From an uncultured Parabacteroides sp. (GTDB taxonomy: Bacteria > Bacteroidota > Bacteroidia > Bacteroidales > Tannerellaceae), in contig UQLN01000023.1 of NCBI GenBank assembly GCA_900541965.1, positions 1 through 64,000 of the forward strand: a stretch of DNA of 64,000 nucleotides, written 5' to 3'. The notes under the pieces are model-generated. The model did not search any database and had not been told where the DNA came from. It saw only the letters and a program-made list of their open reading frames with translations. The position numbers were made by a program, and so were the translations under genes. Below, piece by piece: positions 8,745 to 17,676 of this stretch. How positions within the stretch are numbered: the stretch's first letter is position 1; each line of letters opens with the position of its first letter.

Positions 8745-10328
8745 TCAAATACTATTTTTCCTCCTTTTAAAACAACTCTTATTCCGGCAAATAGCACAAC
8801 CATAGGTTTTTTTCTCTATCTCCTTTCCCACTGCAATCAGGGAACTTACCGATTTAAGAGGAAGCATCATGCATGATTTGGTCAGAGTGATACCACAAAA
8901 GCCCGATGGTAACATCGAAAAAAACAATTGCTGCTGAGATACATCCCAATCACAATACCCTGGGCTGTATGCATTACTCGCATTCAAATTCCAACGTTGC
9001 ATTCGTCGTTCAAGCAGTGATTGTCCATAACTTACAACAGATTCTGCTAATACGGAACCAAGTATATCTGCTATATAAGCAGCCATCACATCATTACTGT
9101 TTCTTTTCTCTGTAATCCACATATCCAATTCTTCACCGACAGAAGAAACCATTGTTACATAAAAATCCGCATCTTGCAATATCCTGGATATTTTTAAACC
9201 TGGTCGGAATAGCTTTCCTCCGATCTCCAAATGATGTTTATCTTTTTTCTTTCCGGTTAGAAAACGAAATCCTATCCGCGGACGACAAATAGACAAAGCC
9301 TCCTGCTTCAGAACATGGGTAAAATCAAGAATAAAAGAATCCGGTTTACTTTCCTTATATCCCATATAATTAAATAATTCTTCACTCGTCACTGTCAGTT
9401 CTTGAACCGTGCAGTCCACTTCTTCAGCATTCAGAAATGCAGAAAGCCATTCAACCGGAGAAACCCTATCTGCCTTGTTCCACCAGATTGACAAAAAACT
9501 TTTTCCCTCATACTCTATATCCGGTACAATATCCCAAGAGGATGAATCTCCAACAGCATCAAATCTATACCAGAGTTTCTTATCTATCTGCAACAAACCC
9601 TTTGCCCGAATAATTTGATAACCAAACAGCCGATTAATCTCTCGAAAACCTGTTTCAAAAAAAGAAATATCCAATGGAGAATTCAATTCAATGGTCTGCA
9701 TACCATATTCCGGCATGGATATTTTCTTTTGAACCGGAAAAAATAACAACTGCTGCCTACGAAGATTTCTCCATATATCGCCCCACATTTTTTCATCTAT
9801 CCTTCGATAATCATTTACGATAAGCAACTGTGGGTGCAACGTTAGTAATTCTTCTGTGATTAGCTCTACTTTTTCATCATTTACCAGTTCAGTCTTTGTC
9901 AGAAAAAGAAGAGAAGATATATGGAACTGACGATGATAAAATGTGGAATTCAATTTCATCAAGAAATCATATTGTGTTACATCCAATAAGGATATTACTC
10001 CTTTTAAGGAAAGATTAGGTATCTGAAACAAATCTTCCAATGAAGCAAGACCGGAAGGCTCGATCAGGACAATATCCGGATGAAAACGTTGACATATATC
10101 ATCTAACAGCTCGACCAGCTTTAACCGTAGTGTGCAACATACACACCCCGCCTTTAAATCAACTACATTAAATTGCTGTGACTGAAGATATGTTCCGTCA
10201 ACCGATTCATCTCCCGATTCATTTTCCAAAACAACCACTTGTTTATCTTTCAATTGATTTAATAAAAGATAATTAATCAAGGTTGTTTTGCCACTCCCTA
10301 AAAAGCCCCATATTACATAAACATCCAT
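8745..10328 (-). CDS. CobW-type GTPase fused to a MetH-activation-like domain
   Basis: A 527-residue two-part protein. The N-terminal half is a G3E/CobW GTPase, with P loop GFLGSGKTT (residues 8-16), the metal-binding GCVCC motif (61-65) and EPSGLA (90-95). CobW proteins deliver or insert metal ions. From about residue 330 it resembles the AdoMet-binding activation domain of B12-dependent methionine synthase, with SPGY near 455, then LFFSMLP, GITLTKSCMMLPLKSVSS, and a final CxxCx4C (Cys511, Cys514, Cys519). It is the last gene of the corrinoid methyltransferase operon, 17 bases after the cupin. I infer a role in reactivating oxidised corrinoid or loading metal. Family calls are firm; the role is inference. 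Confidence 0.8.
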   Translation of the reverse strand: MDVYVIWGFLGSGKTTLINYLLLNQLKDKQVVVLENESGDESVDGTYLQSQQFNVVDLKAGCVCCTLRLKLVELLDDICQRFHPDIVLIEPSGLASLEDLFQIPNLSLKGVISLLDVTQYDFLMKLNSTFYHRQFHISSLLFLTKTELVNDEKVELITEELLTLHPQLLIVNDYRRIDEKMWGDIWRNLRRQQLLFFPVQKKISMPEYGMQTIELNSPLDISFFETGFREINRLFGYQIIRAKGLLQIDKKLWYRFDAVGDSSSWDIVPDIEYEGKSFLSIWWNKADRVSPVEWLSAFLNAEEVDCTVQELTVTSEELFNYMGYKESKPDSFILDFTHVLKQEALSICRPRIGFRFLTGKKKDKHHLEIGGKLFRPGLKISRILQDADFYVTMVSSVGEELDMWITEKRNSNDVMAAYIADILGSVLAESVVSYGQSLLERRMQRWNLNASNAYSPGYCDWDVSQQQLFFSMLPSGFCGITLTKSCMMLPLKSVSSLIAVGKEIEKKTYGCAICRNKSCFKRRKNSI

Positions 10329-10345
10329 ATCACAGAAACCTTTTG

Positions 10346-10753
10346 TTACAGTCGATTCGTTATTTCCTTATATAGTTTTTGTCGTTGCTCTAAATCCAAA
10401 CCGATATACGCACAATCCTGCTTATGTGTATCTGATTTCTCTACAATAATCAGTTCTGCATCTTTGTCCATCGCAATATTATGCCATGTACCGGCTGAGA
10501 TATTGTAGGTAACACCTGTTTTCATTTGCACACATTCAAAACTCATTTCATCCGGTTCGGCAGCAATCAGCACCGCTTTTCCTTTAAAAAGTATAAATAC
10601 TTCATCCGTACTACGGTGCACTTCGATTTTATCTATATCATCAAAACCATTCATCGGCTGATAATTCAACTGTGCTACTTGCCAACCTTCACGAATAAAG
10701 AAAGGGTTATATCCTTCCTTCTCATGGTAATAGACTTCTATCATAACTTTCAC
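10346..10753 (-). CDS. small cupin protein of the corrinoid operon
   Basis: A 135-residue single-domain cupin. Motif 1 includes HRSTDEVFILFKG and motif 2 GTWHNIA, giving likely metal-binding His and Glu residues. The GTG at 10753 overlaps the TGA of the upstream methyltransferase gene, which suggests translational coupling. An ATG nine bases later (10744) is an alternative start. It could be a sugar-modifying enzyme such as an isomerase, or a binding protein. No function can be assigned beyond its fixed place in this operon. Confidence 0.7.
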   Translation of the reverse strand: MKVMIEVYYHEKEGYNPFFIREGWQVAQLNYQPMNGFDDIDKIEVHRSTDEVFILFKGKAVLIAAEPDEMSFECVQMKTGVTYNISAGTWHNIAMDKDAELIIVEKSDTHKQDCAYIGLDLEQRQKLYKEITNRL

Positions 10754-11757
10754 AACTTATGATTATAATCTGCCAAAGCTTTATAAAACATGTCTATATT
10801 TTCAAACGGAATTTCCGGTGGGGTGTCGCATCCGGTCGATAATACATAATTTGCATAACTTCCAGTAGCCTGAAGCAAGCTCATTGTCGTATCGTAAACC
10901 TCTTGAGCAGATGCCATCTTCATAATAGAAACCGGATCGATATTTCCCATCACCAAAGCATCTGCAGGACAATGTTCCAAAGCATCTACCAAATTAATGC
11001 TATTACCAAAATGATATCCGGCAGCTCCAGTATAAACCATAGCTTCCGTACACTGTCCCACATTTCCGCAATTATGCAAGATAACAGCAAAATCATCATC
11101 CTGTACCTTCTCTACAATCTTCTTTACATAAACAGATGAAAATTCCAGACAAGCTTCATTCGACAATAGGCCTGCAGCCGGTTCAGCAATAAGCACCCCG
11201 TTGGCACCAGCAGCCTTCAATGCCAGACAATAGTTGGTAATAAATTCCATACATTTTAATAATAGCGTTTTCATATTGTCCGGTTCAATATAAATAGCCA
11301 TCATAATTTCCGACATATCATAGAGTCTTCCCGCCAACGAATATGGACCGATACATCCGGACAAAACCGGCTTTGAAGCCTTTTCCGCGACTAAACGATT
11401 TGCCTTGATATACTCAGGAATCCGCCCTTTATCCAATAAAGGTATCTCTAATTGCTCTATATCTTCTATTGAAGAAACCAAGCGTCCCACAACATTCGGC
11501 ACTTCTGAGTCAGAGAAAGATATTTCGGCGCCAAAAGCTTCAGCTTCTACCGTCAAATCCATAATAACAGAAGATGCGGCAGACGGATATTTATCAGCCA
11601 AGGCTTTTATTGCCTCATAATGAACCTGGCCATTTGTCACGGCATCTCTTACATTCCTCCCAATTAATTCAATTCCGGAATGTGTCATAATCGGAATTGC
11701 AATCCTTTCTTCCGCAGCAATCACAGATGCAATCCATTCTTTCATATTAATCTTCAT
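10750..11757 (-). CDS. URO-D-type corrinoid methyltransferase (second)
   Basis: A 335-residue protein of the uroporphyrinogen decarboxylase superfamily, in the MtaA/MtbA/CmuA branch that moves methyl groups to or from corrinoid proteins. The zinc site of that branch is visible: His228-x-Cys230 in HNCGN and Cys310 in STGCDTPPE. MGNIDP and GIELIGRNV are also typical. The gene is 12 bases after the corrinoid protein gene and overlaps the cupin gene. With the paralogue at 12419, one may take the methyl group from the substrate and the other pass it to an acceptor such as tetrahydrofolate or a thiol. Which does which is not readable. It is not a haem enzyme by context. Confidence 0.85.
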   Translation of the reverse strand: MKINMKEWIASVIAAEERIAIPIMTHSGIELIGRNVRDAVTNGQVHYEAIKALADKYPSAASSVIMDLTVEAEAFGAEISFSDSEVPNVVGRLVSSIEDIEQLEIPLLDKGRIPEYIKANRLVAEKASKPVLSGCIGPYSLAGRLYDMSEIMMAIYIEPDNMKTLLLKCMEFITNYCLALKAAGANGVLIAEPAAGLLSNEACLEFSSVYVKKIVEKVQDDDFAVILHNCGNVGQCTEAMVYTGAAGYHFGNSINLVDALEHCPADALVMGNIDPVSIMKMASAQEVYDTTMSLLQATGSYANYVLSTGCDTPPEIPFENIDMFYKALADYNHKL

Positions 11758-11769
11758 AATGCATTTATT

Positions 11770-12408
11770 TTAAGCAATAGCAAGCAACTCTTTAGCCTTC
11801 AACACAGCCGCATTCGCATTACTGCTATATCCGTCTGCTCCAATCTGATTAGCAAATATTTCATTTACAGGTGCACCTCCAACCATTACTTTCACCTGAT
11901 CACGCATTCCTGCCTTTTGAAGAGCATCAATAACTCCTTTCATGTTATTCATGGTTGTTGTCAACAAAGCAGACAGACATAAAATATCAGGTTTCTCCTC
12001 TTTTACCGTTTCAATAAATTTATCGGTTGGGATATTCACTCCCAGATTAACCACCTCAAAGCCACAACCTTCGAACATAGATGCAACTAAATTCTTTCCA
12101 ATATCGTGCAAATCTCCAAAAACAGTTCCAATCACAATCTTGCCAATAATCGTTGTATTTTCTCCTTTTATATGTGGTTTCAATAACTCTAACGAGCCTT
12201 TCATTGCTCTGGCTGCCATTAATAATTCCGGTACATATGCTTTTTGTTGCTGAAAGCGATCCCCTATTTCTTCCATCGCTTTGATCATATAGTTATTTAT
12301 CACCTCCTGTATGTCCAATTGCTCTTCAATAATCTGATGAGTCACTTCTACAGCCGGTTCTAATTTTCCAGCAATAATCGCTTCGCGTAATCTATTTAAA
12401 TCTACCAT
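11770..12408 (-). CDS. corrinoid (B12-binding) protein, MtaC/MtbC type
   Basis: A 212-residue methyl carrier. Residues 1-85 form the helical cap domain (AIIAGKLEPAVEVTHQIIEEQ, ending in MAARAMKGSLELLKP). Residues 88-212 form the cobalamin-binding domain with the DxHxxG motif as GDLHDIG (Asp99, His101, Gly104), whose histidine ligates cobalt from below. GVNIP, LSALLTTTM and GGAPV complete the fold. Full length matches stand-alone corrinoid proteins of methylamine and methanol systems. It lies between two URO-D-type methyltransferase genes with 10-12 base gaps, which is strong evidence for a dedicated methyl transfer complex. Confidence 0.92.
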   Translation of the reverse strand: MVDLNRLREAIIAGKLEPAVEVTHQIIEEQLDIQEVINNYMIKAMEEIGDRFQQQKAYVPELLMAARAMKGSLELLKPHIKGENTTIIGKIVIGTVFGDLHDIGKNLVASMFEGCGFEVVNLGVNIPTDKFIETVKEEKPDILCLSALLTTTMNNMKGVIDALQKAGMRDQVKVMVGGAPVNEIFANQIGADGYSSNANAAVLKAKELLAIA

Positions 12409-12418
12409 AATATTTTAT

Positions 12419-13486
12419 TTATAAGTTTTGTAAACACATTATTTCTTCGTATGATCCGTAACGACGGGCTGCAGCAATAAAAGCTTTGAAGTTCTCCGGA
12501 GGTGTATTCCGTCCCATAGCACAACCCGAACTAATGATATGACCACGCCCTTTAGTTGCATTCACCAGATTCTTCACAGCTTCGTCCACTTCAGACGGTG
12601 AACCGATTACAAGTGGAAAACAAGGATCAATATTTCCCATTAATACTGTATCTGCAGAAATCAGACTACGTGCTTCTTTAATATCCAACATCCAATCCAC
12701 CTCCAAAATCTTTGCACCAGTTGTTCCCATATCCTCAATAATACCATTTGTATTACCACAAATATGGATAGAAAACGGAATGCCATAATCTTGAACTTCC
12801 TTCGCCAAGCTACGTTCGGGTTCAAGAGCAAATTGACGATACATCTCGGGGGAAATTAAATTCGGACCGGCAAATGCATCTCCAATAGAAGTTGCATGTG
12901 CACCTGCATCTTTCTGCGCTTTTGCAAAAACAGCACTGATTTTTCTACAATAATCTAATACATCTTTGATCAATTGTTCATCTTCTGTCATTAGATCCAT
13001 CATAAACTGAGTTGTACCACGTAGCAAACAAGCAATACTAAATGGCCCCTGATCTGCACGTCCCATGATAAAGACATGATCTCCAATTGCTTCTTTTAAT
13101 GTATGTGTTGCTTCCAACCATTCACACAAACGACCGGATTTCATAGGATCCGGAATTGGCATATCATATACATCCCGCAAATTTTTTAATACCGGTTCAC
13201 TTTCATCAACAATTGCAGGTTCGTCATCTCTAAAAATCACTTTAGCTCCAACTGATTCTGCAATCGTTGCATCATCAAAATCAATAACGCAACCGTCATA
13301 ACCATATTTTTCTTGTGAAATAATATGAGCCTGGGCCATCTTTCGACCATTTTTATTTACATCACTGATTTTCATTCCTGCTGTTTCAACCGCCAACATA
13401 AAGCATTGCGGAACAATAGGAAGCTTATCGGCCATTTCTCCTTTCAGAACAGCCATGCATCGTTCCAAAGATGTCATTTCTTTCAT
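12419..13486 (-). CDS. URO-D-type corrinoid methyltransferase (first)
   Basis: A 355-residue member of the same superfamily as the enzyme at 10750, but clearly diverged. Zinc ligands of the methyltransferase branch are His241-x-Cys243 (HICGN) and Cys322 (SSGCAMGRNTPPEN). The MGNIDP and DAFAGPNLISPEMY regions fit the URO-D barrel. It precedes the corrinoid protein gene by 10 bases. Its companion suggests a two-methyltransferase relay; the slightly longer length and different N-terminus may reflect substrate rather than acceptor binding, but that is a guess. Confidence 0.85.
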   Translation of the reverse strand: MKEMTSLERCMAVLKGEMADKLPIVPQCFMLAVETAGMKISDVNKNGRKMAQAHIISQEKYGYDGCVIDFDDATIAESVGAKVIFRDDEPAIVDESEPVLKNLRDVYDMPIPDPMKSGRLCEWLEATHTLKEAIGDHVFIMGRADQGPFSIACLLRGTTQFMMDLMTEDEQLIKDVLDYCRKISAVFAKAQKDAGAHATSIGDAFAGPNLISPEMYRQFALEPERSLAKEVQDYGIPFSIHICGNTNGIIEDMGTTGAKILEVDWMLDIKEARSLISADTVLMGNIDPCFPLVIGSPSEVDEAVKNLVNATKGRGHIISSGCAMGRNTPPENFKAFIAAARRYGSYEEIMCLQNL

Positions 13487-13584
13487 TTCTATTTATAATC
13501 TAATTTGTTTATTAATATTTCAAATCAAACAATACCCGATTAAACGAAGACAAGACTATTACTCATCATTTTCAATAATCAGGC

Positions 13585-14733
13585 TCATTTAATCCGATAG
13601 GATACTATCAAAATATAAATCAAAGAGAACAATGGGACAAGCAGACTTGCCCATTGATTATAAACATCAGCCATTATCCCCATAACCATTGGTAATATGG
13701 CACCACCTGCCACTCCCATTATCATCAATGCCGAGATTTCATTCGCTTGTTCCGGTTTCGACTGGATGGCCTGAGAAAAAATAATTGGAAAAACATTGGC
13801 ACAAGTCAACCCCACTACAAAAAGAATCATCATCATTAAGGTAACATCCGCTGTGAATAAAAATAAGATAAATGCTATAACGGCAACTATCATATTTATA
13901 ATTAAAAACTTCCATGACGAATAACGCGCCAGTACAAATGTGCCTAATAATGTACCCAAAGTGCGTGCTGCAAAATAGACACTACAGCCCAAACTCCCCT
14001 TGTCGATTGGCAAATCACACCGTTCTGCAAAATATCTGGGTATGGCAGTCATCAAACCTATTTCAAAACCAACAATCAAAAGAATTATGGAAAACCGAAG
14101 AAGTAATTTGGTGTCTTTTAATAAAGAAAGAACTTTTCTGAAGTTTTGCTTCTCTGCCACAACCGACGTCTCTTTTATTGGGGTAAAAGCCAACCAAAGA
14201 AATGACAGACAAGATATAATCGCATATACCCAAAACATCAGATGCCAATTGCCGAATAATCCGACAGCCGCGCTGGCAATTACCGGTCCCAATGTTGATG
14301 AAATGGCTTTGATAAAATATCCTAAAGTCAATGTACTTGTTACTTTTTCTTTTGAAACGACATCCAGCAACAATGGATTTAATGAGACTTGCAAAACCGT
14401 ATTTCCAATTCCCAATAATATAAATGCACCCAAAACCCAGGTATAAGAATAGTTGAATAAAGGTAACAGCATCGCTATCATCGTTAGGATAATGCTGAAA
14501 AGTACCGTCTTCTTTCTACCCACTTTATCCATAATTAATCCGGTTGGTAATGAACAAATGGCGAACCAGGCAAAAACCATTATTGGCAATAAATTAGCCA
14601 CTGTATCACTCAGCCCAAAATCATTCTTGATATAACTTGTGGAAATACCTACAACATCTACAAAACCCATAACGAAGAATGCAAATAGAACAGGTATCAG
14701 TTGCAATAATAGTATGTTTCCAGTTTTCTTCAT
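13585..14733 (-). CDS. MFS transporter, FucP-like
   Basis: A 382-residue inner-membrane protein with about 12 predicted helices. Motif A of the major facilitator family is present in the loop after helix 2 (GLIMDKVGRKKT). The overall pattern (FVMGFVDVVGISTSYIKNDFG at the start, NVFPIIFSQAIQ in the second half) is that of the fucose/glucose:H+ symporter branch. It lies between the GH38 part and the first methyltransferase gene, on one strand, so it probably imports the sugar released by the mannosidases. Substrate is inferred from context only. Confidence 0.85.
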   Translation of the reverse strand: MKKTGNILLLQLIPVLFAFFVMGFVDVVGISTSYIKNDFGLSDTVANLLPIMVFAWFAICSLPTGLIMDKVGRKKTVLFSIILTMIAMLLPLFNYSYTWVLGAFILLGIGNTVLQVSLNPLLLDVVSKEKVTSTLTLGYFIKAISSTLGPVIASAAVGLFGNWHLMFWVYAIISCLSFLWLAFTPIKETSVVAEKQNFRKVLSLLKDTKLLLRFSIILLIVGFEIGLMTAIPRYFAERCDLPIDKGSLGCSVYFAARTLGTLLGTFVLARYSSWKFLIINMIVAVIAFILFLFTADVTLMMMILFVVGLTCANVFPIIFSQAIQSKPEQANEISALMIMGVAGGAILPMVMGIMADVYNQWASLLVPLFSLIYILIVSYRIK

Positions 14734-14753
14734 AACAATATTCTTTACACAAT

Positions 14754-15777
14754 TTACAATACCAATTTGTAAGTTTCAATGGCATGATGACCTAACCTCA
14801 AACGGATTTGTTTGCCGGAAACATTTAATTGTTCTTCTTCGTCTTCAATAAGATTTGTATGGACCACATTCTTCACTTCGAACGGAAAAGTCAATGTCAC
14901 TTCTTTATCTTTACCCTCCATCTCTGTCAGACGAATAATCAGATTACCATCATTGTCTGCCTTTTTAATTAATGACATAGCAACAAAAGGATCTGACAAT
15001 TGTAAAAAGCTATAGTTCACATCCAGTTTCCCTCCTTTATTCACCTTTTTCTGTACATGCATCGGACGATTACTCTCCTGACCGAAAAGATAACCATTCT
15101 TCCACCCTTCCGAATGCGATGTTATCGAGAACTTATAGGAATGAGTTCCTTTCTGATGATACCAATTTCCTTCCCCATGACAACTTTTATGTGAGGATAA
15201 TAAAATTCCTTGTAATACCGGATAAATAGCTATTTCACGCGATGGATCAATCCAATCACCAACAGCAACACATGATGACATTGTTATTCCAAAACCATTC
15301 CCATTAGCTGAAATGAAATTTTGAATCTCACGAGGATGTGTATCTTTCGGGTAATGTACATATGTTCCTCCCCAAGCCCAACCGCCAGGCTGTTTATCAA
15401 GTTCGTCACGTCCAACTTGTGCAACTCCCATAGGCACTTCATAATTAATGTCCCTTTCCTCCATCATATTCAGTGGAAACGCTATTCGATACTGACGATT
15501 ATGTTCACCATCGAAATCTTTTAACTGTACATCAAAGTCTATTTGTTTATCATAATGATGAAACGTAATCGTTTGAACTATCGTTACATGTTTCGTTAAC
15601 TGTTCATTAACAAACCGAGTATATAATGGTCCATTTTCTGTCACACACCAATGAGCAATCTGTGAACTTAATGGAGTGATATCACCCGGAACAACATCTG
15701 TAATACGAGTAAATTCACCGGCACCATTACCTGTATATCCCAATTCTATTATATCACCACAAGCAAACTTCGATGTA
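14754..15777 (-). pseudogene. GH38 alpha-mannosidase, C-terminal part after a frameshift
   Basis: The 3' part of the gene whose 5' part is 15782-17614. The first in-frame ATG gives an ORF from 15743, but homology to the intact GH38 at 2760 continues upstream to the break: after DKQLGKR the other frame reads VTHTSKFACGDIIELGYTGN, matching NTNKFLGGEVITMRSIGN in the paralogue. The full span of 2861 bases is one short of a multiple of three, so loss of a single base explains it. Rejoined, the protein would have about 953 residues. This part holds the GH38 beta domains. It may be a true pseudogene, a sequencing error or a frameshift site. Confidence 0.85.
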
Positions 15778-15781
15778 TGCG

Positions 15782-17614
15782 TTACCTCTTTCCTAACTGT
15801 TTATCAAACAGGGAGACTATACCTCCATTACCCAGAACAGCCTTATAATAAGCATTTTCAACACTATTACTTGTAAAATTAGAGACACAGGTATCATTTA
15901 TTGTGGGATTCTTTCCCTCCATAATCGAATAGGTACGATACCCCATTGACGGTACATTTTCTGCACGAAATACTACATAACAATTGCCTTCTTCCGATAC
16001 TCTGACTTGAGAGGGAACCAGATTACCGGTTTCATCCTTAACAATGGCCTTATCCTTTGTAATTCCTATTTCTATCAATTCACTGCGTTTCCAGGTCAGA
16101 TCGTTAAACACAACATAATTATTTGTCCGTGTATCGACTTCTTCTACTATTTGTTTCAAGGCATCAGCCAACAATGCTTTTCCCATATCACGTCCTATTT
16201 TCAAGCTATCCTCGAAAATAGCATCTGTAATATCACCGTTCTTTCCTCCCAAACCATGATCGGGATAAATGGATGCCATCCAAGCACGATCAAATGAAGA
16301 ACGTGGATAAGAGTTTAAACGTCCTTTCACAAGAGAAGAAAAAGTAGTAAATGATTCTGCTGCAGGTAACAAAACAGCAGCTTCACGCTTATAAACTGTT
16401 GCTTCATAATGAGCTGGTCCATGAATATAAAGCCACAAATCAGGTCTCTCCCCTGCTATTTTTTCAAACTGCGTATTCTCACCTTTGACGGCTTCAAAAT
16501 ATTCCTCTGATGTTGATGCTTTCAGACGGGGTAATGGGACTTCCGAAGCTTTAGCAATTTTATTCCATTCATCTATCACAGGCTGAAAATCTACAGGCTT
16601 GGTAGCATCACAACTCATCAGAATCGCATAATGAGGAGGGATTTGATGTTTCTCAAAATATTTACTCCAAAGTTGCGTGCGATGATGCAATTTATGAAAT
16701 GCAGTAACTGCATCCTTATCGAAAAATTTCCAAATCATTGATGCCCAACCATAATTTCCCGGGGTAAATGTTAGAACTTTTGATCCATCCGGACTATACC
16801 AATCATATAATCCTTCTGCCATACGGCTGATGAACAAGTTAGGAATCCCACTTTTTGCCAAAATTTGAGGCATCTGCCATGTTCTTCCTGGTACGTCTAT
16901 ATTATTTGCCACCAAATCGTCACATCCAGGCAAATTCTCACGAATCCATTTTCTCCCATAATAAGCCTGACGCACTAATTGCTCACCACTTGATAAACCT
17001 TCATATGGCTGATTATAAGTTGCTCCCCAACCAAAACGTTTTTCCTTATATAACTGAATCAATTCATCCTTTCTTTCCGGATGCTTTTCTAAGAACTCCA
17101 TCAAATTGAGTGTCTGTTCCATCTCAAACGTGAAAGAAGGATTATTCTTCATCAATTCCAAAGCTGGACAAATAATCTGATTTATCCGATCTTCTCTACA
17201 ATACTCAGGTGTATCCATCCAAGCAATATCTTGGTGGGAAGACTGTATAATGTGAATAGTTCCATCTTGAAAATATCCCCAATCTGATGGTATAAAAGGT
17301 GTATAAACTTGCTCGAATACAGTCTTTTTATTTGAAACCAATTTCAATAGATTCTGATCGCCTATCATTGGTAACCAAACGAGTAAACTATCAGGGCGAG
17401 AAGTAGGAATAACCTCTATTGATATACCATCCATATATGCTTTTACAGAAGAATTCAAGGCTTTTTCTGTCTTAATATACGACAAAATCTTAAAATCCTT
17501 ATTTTCTTGCCTATATTCAACGGGAGAAACAGGAGCTATTACTGCTGACACCTGAATTTGGGCTTCAATATTCGTAACTATACAAAGTAGTCCTACAATA
17601 AGTGTTCTAATCAT
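15782..17614 (-). CDS. GH38 alpha-mannosidase, N-terminal part (frameshifted gene)
   Basis: A 610-residue ORF that carries a signal peptide (MIRTLIVGLLCIVTNIEA), an extra N-terminal domain of about 100 residues, and the GH38 catalytic domain. Signatures are IIQSSHQDIAWMDTPEYC (probable zinc ligands His and Asp) and NNIDVPGRTWQMPQ, with the nucleophile Asp. It stops in frame at LGKR just where the intact paralogue continues, because of an apparent one-base deletion near 15785. The catalytic centre is complete in this part, but the beta domains needed for folding are split off. It is the first gene of the corrinoid operon and sits behind a LacI-type operator. Confidence 0.85.
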   Translation of the reverse strand: MIRTLIVGLLCIVTNIEAQIQVSAVIAPVSPVEYRQENKDFKILSYIKTEKALNSSVKAYMDGISIEVIPTSRPDSLLVWLPMIGDQNLLKLVSNKKTVFEQVYTPFIPSDWGYFQDGTIHIIQSSHQDIAWMDTPEYCREDRINQIICPALELMKNNPSFTFEMEQTLNLMEFLEKHPERKDELIQLYKEKRFGWGATYNQPYEGLSSGEQLVRQAYYGRKWIRENLPGCDDLVANNIDVPGRTWQMPQILAKSGIPNLFISRMAEGLYDWYSPDGSKVLTFTPGNYGWASMIWKFFDKDAVTAFHKLHHRTQLWSKYFEKHQIPPHYAILMSCDATKPVDFQPVIDEWNKIAKASEVPLPRLKASTSEEYFEAVKGENTQFEKIAGERPDLWLYIHGPAHYEATVYKREAAVLLPAAESFTTFSSLVKGRLNSYPRSSFDRAWMASIYPDHGLGGKNGDITDAIFEDSLKIGRDMGKALLADALKQIVEEVDTRTNNYVVFNDLTWKRSELIEIGITKDKAIVKDETGNLVPSQVRVSEEGNCYVVFRAENVPSMGYRTYSIMEGKNPTINDTCVSNFTSNSVENAYYKAVLGNGGIVSLFDKQLGKR

Positions 17615-17643
17615 GTTGTACTATTTTTAAAATTAACAATTAC

Positions 17644-17656
17644 TTAACCGGTTCAA
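17644..17656 (-). promoter_or_regulatory. LacI-type operator before the mannosidase-corrinoid operon
   Basis: TTAACCGGTTCAA (reverse TTGAACCGGTTAA), near-palindromic around CCGG, 30 bases before the GH38 start on the minus strand. It shares its core with 2623-2649 and 18703-18715. No good -7 box is visible here. Confidence 0.7.
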
Positions 17657-17676
17657 TAAAATGGTAAATAAAAAAA

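Noticed and set aside
10750..13486. URO-D-family genes as haem synthesis enzymes (hemE)
   Set aside because: Both carry the zinc His-x-Cys...Cys site of corrinoid methyltransferases and flank a corrinoid protein; no other haem gene is near.
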